Assembly: GCA_903944135.1 (NCBI GenBank)
Contig: CAJAQL010000022.1
Span: 1-38,916 of the forward strand
Direction: 5' to 3'
Source: an uncultured Parcubacteria group bacterium
GTDB lineage: Bacteria > Patescibacteriota > Minisyncoccia > UBA6257 > 2-01-FULL-56-20
Length of the DNA stretch: 38,916 bases
Part shown: piece after piece, positions 37,180-38,916 of the stretch
How the letters are laid out: each line of letters starts with the position of its first letter
Position numbering within the stretch: position 1 is the stretch's first letter
Notes under the pieces: model-generated
What the model saw: only the letters and a program-made list of their open reading frames with translations
Database searches by the model: none
Told to the model about the DNA's origin: nothing
Translations under genes and position numbers: made by a program

Positions 37180-38859
37180 ATGGCAAAGAAAAATGTTTTC
37201 GCAGTTGCGGTAATTCTGACCTTTTCTTTTTTAAACATTGGCTTTGCGCCGATCATTCGTGCGCAGAGCGCCGATACCGAACCGCCGACGATACCGAGCG
37301 GGCTTTCGGCGACCGCCAATCAGCCGTCGTCGGTTTCACTTTCCTGGGGTGCATCGACGGATAATGTGGGGGTTGCGGGATATTATGTTTATCGGAATGG
37401 CTCGGCGATCATCTCGGTCAGCGGTACGTCATTCACCGATTCCAGTCTTGTTCCGGGTTCTTACCAATATGCAGTTGCCGCGTATGATGCGGCAGGAAAT
37501 ATTTCTTTCAAGTCAAATACCGCTACTGTTGCGCTCATGCAGGATACCGACCCGCCGACTGCGCCGACCGGCCTTTCGGTAACGCCGACGTCAACCTATA
37601 CCTCTACGTCTTCGGTGCAGGTCACGCTCTCATGGAATGCGTCGACCGATAATGATGGTGTTGCGGGATATTATGTTTATCGGAGCGGCGTGAAGATCAC
37701 GACGAGCACCACGCCGCTTACCGCCACTTCGTATACCGACACCCTTCCGCCCGGAGCGTGGACGTACTCCTATACGGTTTCTGCTTACGACACATCCGGC
37801 AATATCTCGCCGTATTCTTCGCCTGCTACGGTTGTGGTTCTCTATGATGTGACACCGCCTGTGGCTCCCACGAGCGTTTCTGCAGAGCAGACATCGCTTT
37901 CAGCAGTCACGCTTTCGTGGACGAGGGCGACAGATAATATCGGTGTGACCGGATATGATGTTTTTCGCGATGATTTGGTCATCGGTACATCATCGACGAC
38001 GACGTATGTCGATTCGGGCGTCACAGGAGGGAATTCCTATAGTTACGCCATTGCGGCCTATGATGCCGCCGGCAATGTTTCGGCTTCTTCTACGGTCACG
38101 ACGATCGCGGTGATGAACGATGCTACGCCGCCCTCGCCGCCCTCCGGGCTTTCAGCGCGGGTAGGTACGTCAACGATCGATGTATCATGGAATCCATCGA
38201 GCGATGCGATCGGTATTGCGGGATACGATGTCTATCGTAATGGTGCTCAGGTAGCGACCGTTACGACGACGTTCTACTTTGATGCGGCGCCCGTAGTGGG
38301 AAGCAATATGTACGGCGTTTCGGCATACAATCAGGGAAATCTCTTTTCGTCATCTTCAACGGTGGTGAACGCGGAATGGTATCCTGTTTCCGCGACGACG
38401 ACCTCAACGGTTGTTTCCGCCCCTTCTCCCGTTGTTGTTTCTTCTCCTGCCGCGACAGTTGCCGGCACGCAAAGTTCGTCGCCTCAGTCTGCGGTAAGTT
38501 CTTCGACGCTTCCATCCGTATCGCTTTTAACAACTTCATTGTTCTATGGATTGCGCAGCGACCAGGTTTCGACATTGCAGTCGCTGCTTGCCGCGCATGG
38601 TTATCTCGCGTCGAATCTTGCTACGGGGTTCTTTGGAACTCTGACCGAGCAGGCAGTCCAGAAATTTCAGTGCGACAGCGGCATTCTCTGTTCCGGCGCG
38701 GGGTGGGGGATCGTCGGCCCGAAAACGAGGGGAGTTTTGAATGGTCTTGCGGGTGGAATCGCTACAGTTTCTTCATCTTCTTCAAGTACAACATCGCTTA
38801 ATGCGCAATTGCAGGCATTGGAGCGACAACTTCTCGATCTCGAAGCTCAACTGAAATAA
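37180..38859 (+). CDS. secreted protein with about four fibronectin type III-like repeats and a C-terminal peptidoglycan-binding domain
   Basis: Repeated DxxPPxxPxGLS...VxLSWxxSTDNxGVAGYxVYRxG...YxVxAYDxxGNxS; C-terminal GLRSDQVSTLQSLLAAHGYL...TGFFGTLTEQAVQKFQ. Confidence 0.85.
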   Translation: MAKKNVFAVAVILTFSFLNIGFAPIIRAQSADTEPPTIPSGLSATANQPSSVSLSWGASTDNVGVAGYYVYRNGSAIISVSGTSFTDSSLVPGSYQYAVAAYDAAGNISFKSNTATVALMQDTDPPTAPTGLSVTPTSTYTSTSSVQVTLSWNASTDNDGVAGYYVYRSGVKITTSTTPLTATSYTDTLPPGAWTYSYTVSAYDTSGNISPYSSPATVVVLYDVTPPVAPTSVSAEQTSLSAVTLSWTRATDNIGVTGYDVFRDDLVIGTSSTTTYVDSGVTGGNSYSYAIAAYDAAGNVSASSTVTTIAVMNDATPPSPPSGLSARVGTSTIDVSWNPSSDAIGIAGYDVYRNGAQVATVTTTFYFDAAPVVGSNMYGVSAYNQGNLFSSSSTVVNAEWYPVSATTTSTVVSAPSPVVVSSPAATVAGTQSSSPQSAVSSSTLPSVSLLTTSLFYGLRSDQVSTLQSLLAAHGYLASNLATGFFGTLTEQAVQKFQCDSGILCSGAGWGIVGPKTRGVLNGLAGGIATVSSSSSSTTSLNAQLQALERQLLDLEAQLK

Positions 38860-38916
38860 CAGTTTTTGCCTGGTATGCGCACGGGTGGGACCTGTTGCAT
38901 TTTCTTCCTGCATGCG

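Overview
AT-moderate bacterial window whose gene content looks like Candidate Phyla Radiation/Patescibacteria (an inference from content; no 16S is present). It carries a 23S-5S rRNA locus (about 6.38-10.35 kb) with no 16S within 6 kb upstream. It also carries about 27 supportable protein genes: prfB, valS, pgk, class II fba, a transketolase C-half, a PfkB kinase, rodA/ftsW-like, mreB, uvrA, aspartase-like, GT39/PMT-like, EamA, a TraG/VirD4-like ATPase, RNase H with RHBD, DHH phosphoesterase, a prepilin-like LamG protein, a G1 (eqolisin)-like peptidase, SIMPL, and an FN3 + PG-binding protein. The most unusual signals are: (1) a complete tRNA-Ala-like element (G3:U70, canonical D and T arms, encoded CCA, extended anticodon arm) inside an intervening sequence in the 23S at the helix-45 position, clamped by an 18-bp stem; (2) a separate ~341-nt ORF-less group I-like intron in the 23S at the E. 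coli ~2593 position; (3) a window-wide pattern of -10 boxes exactly 6 nt upstream of start codons, implying leaderless mRNAs; (4) a palindromic repeat inserted in the same reading frame in two housekeeping genes (pgk and valS), plus a second palindromic family in and between genes; (5) a programmed +1 frameshift in prfB that the ORF track misses. All calls were made by eye; no database search or folding program was run.
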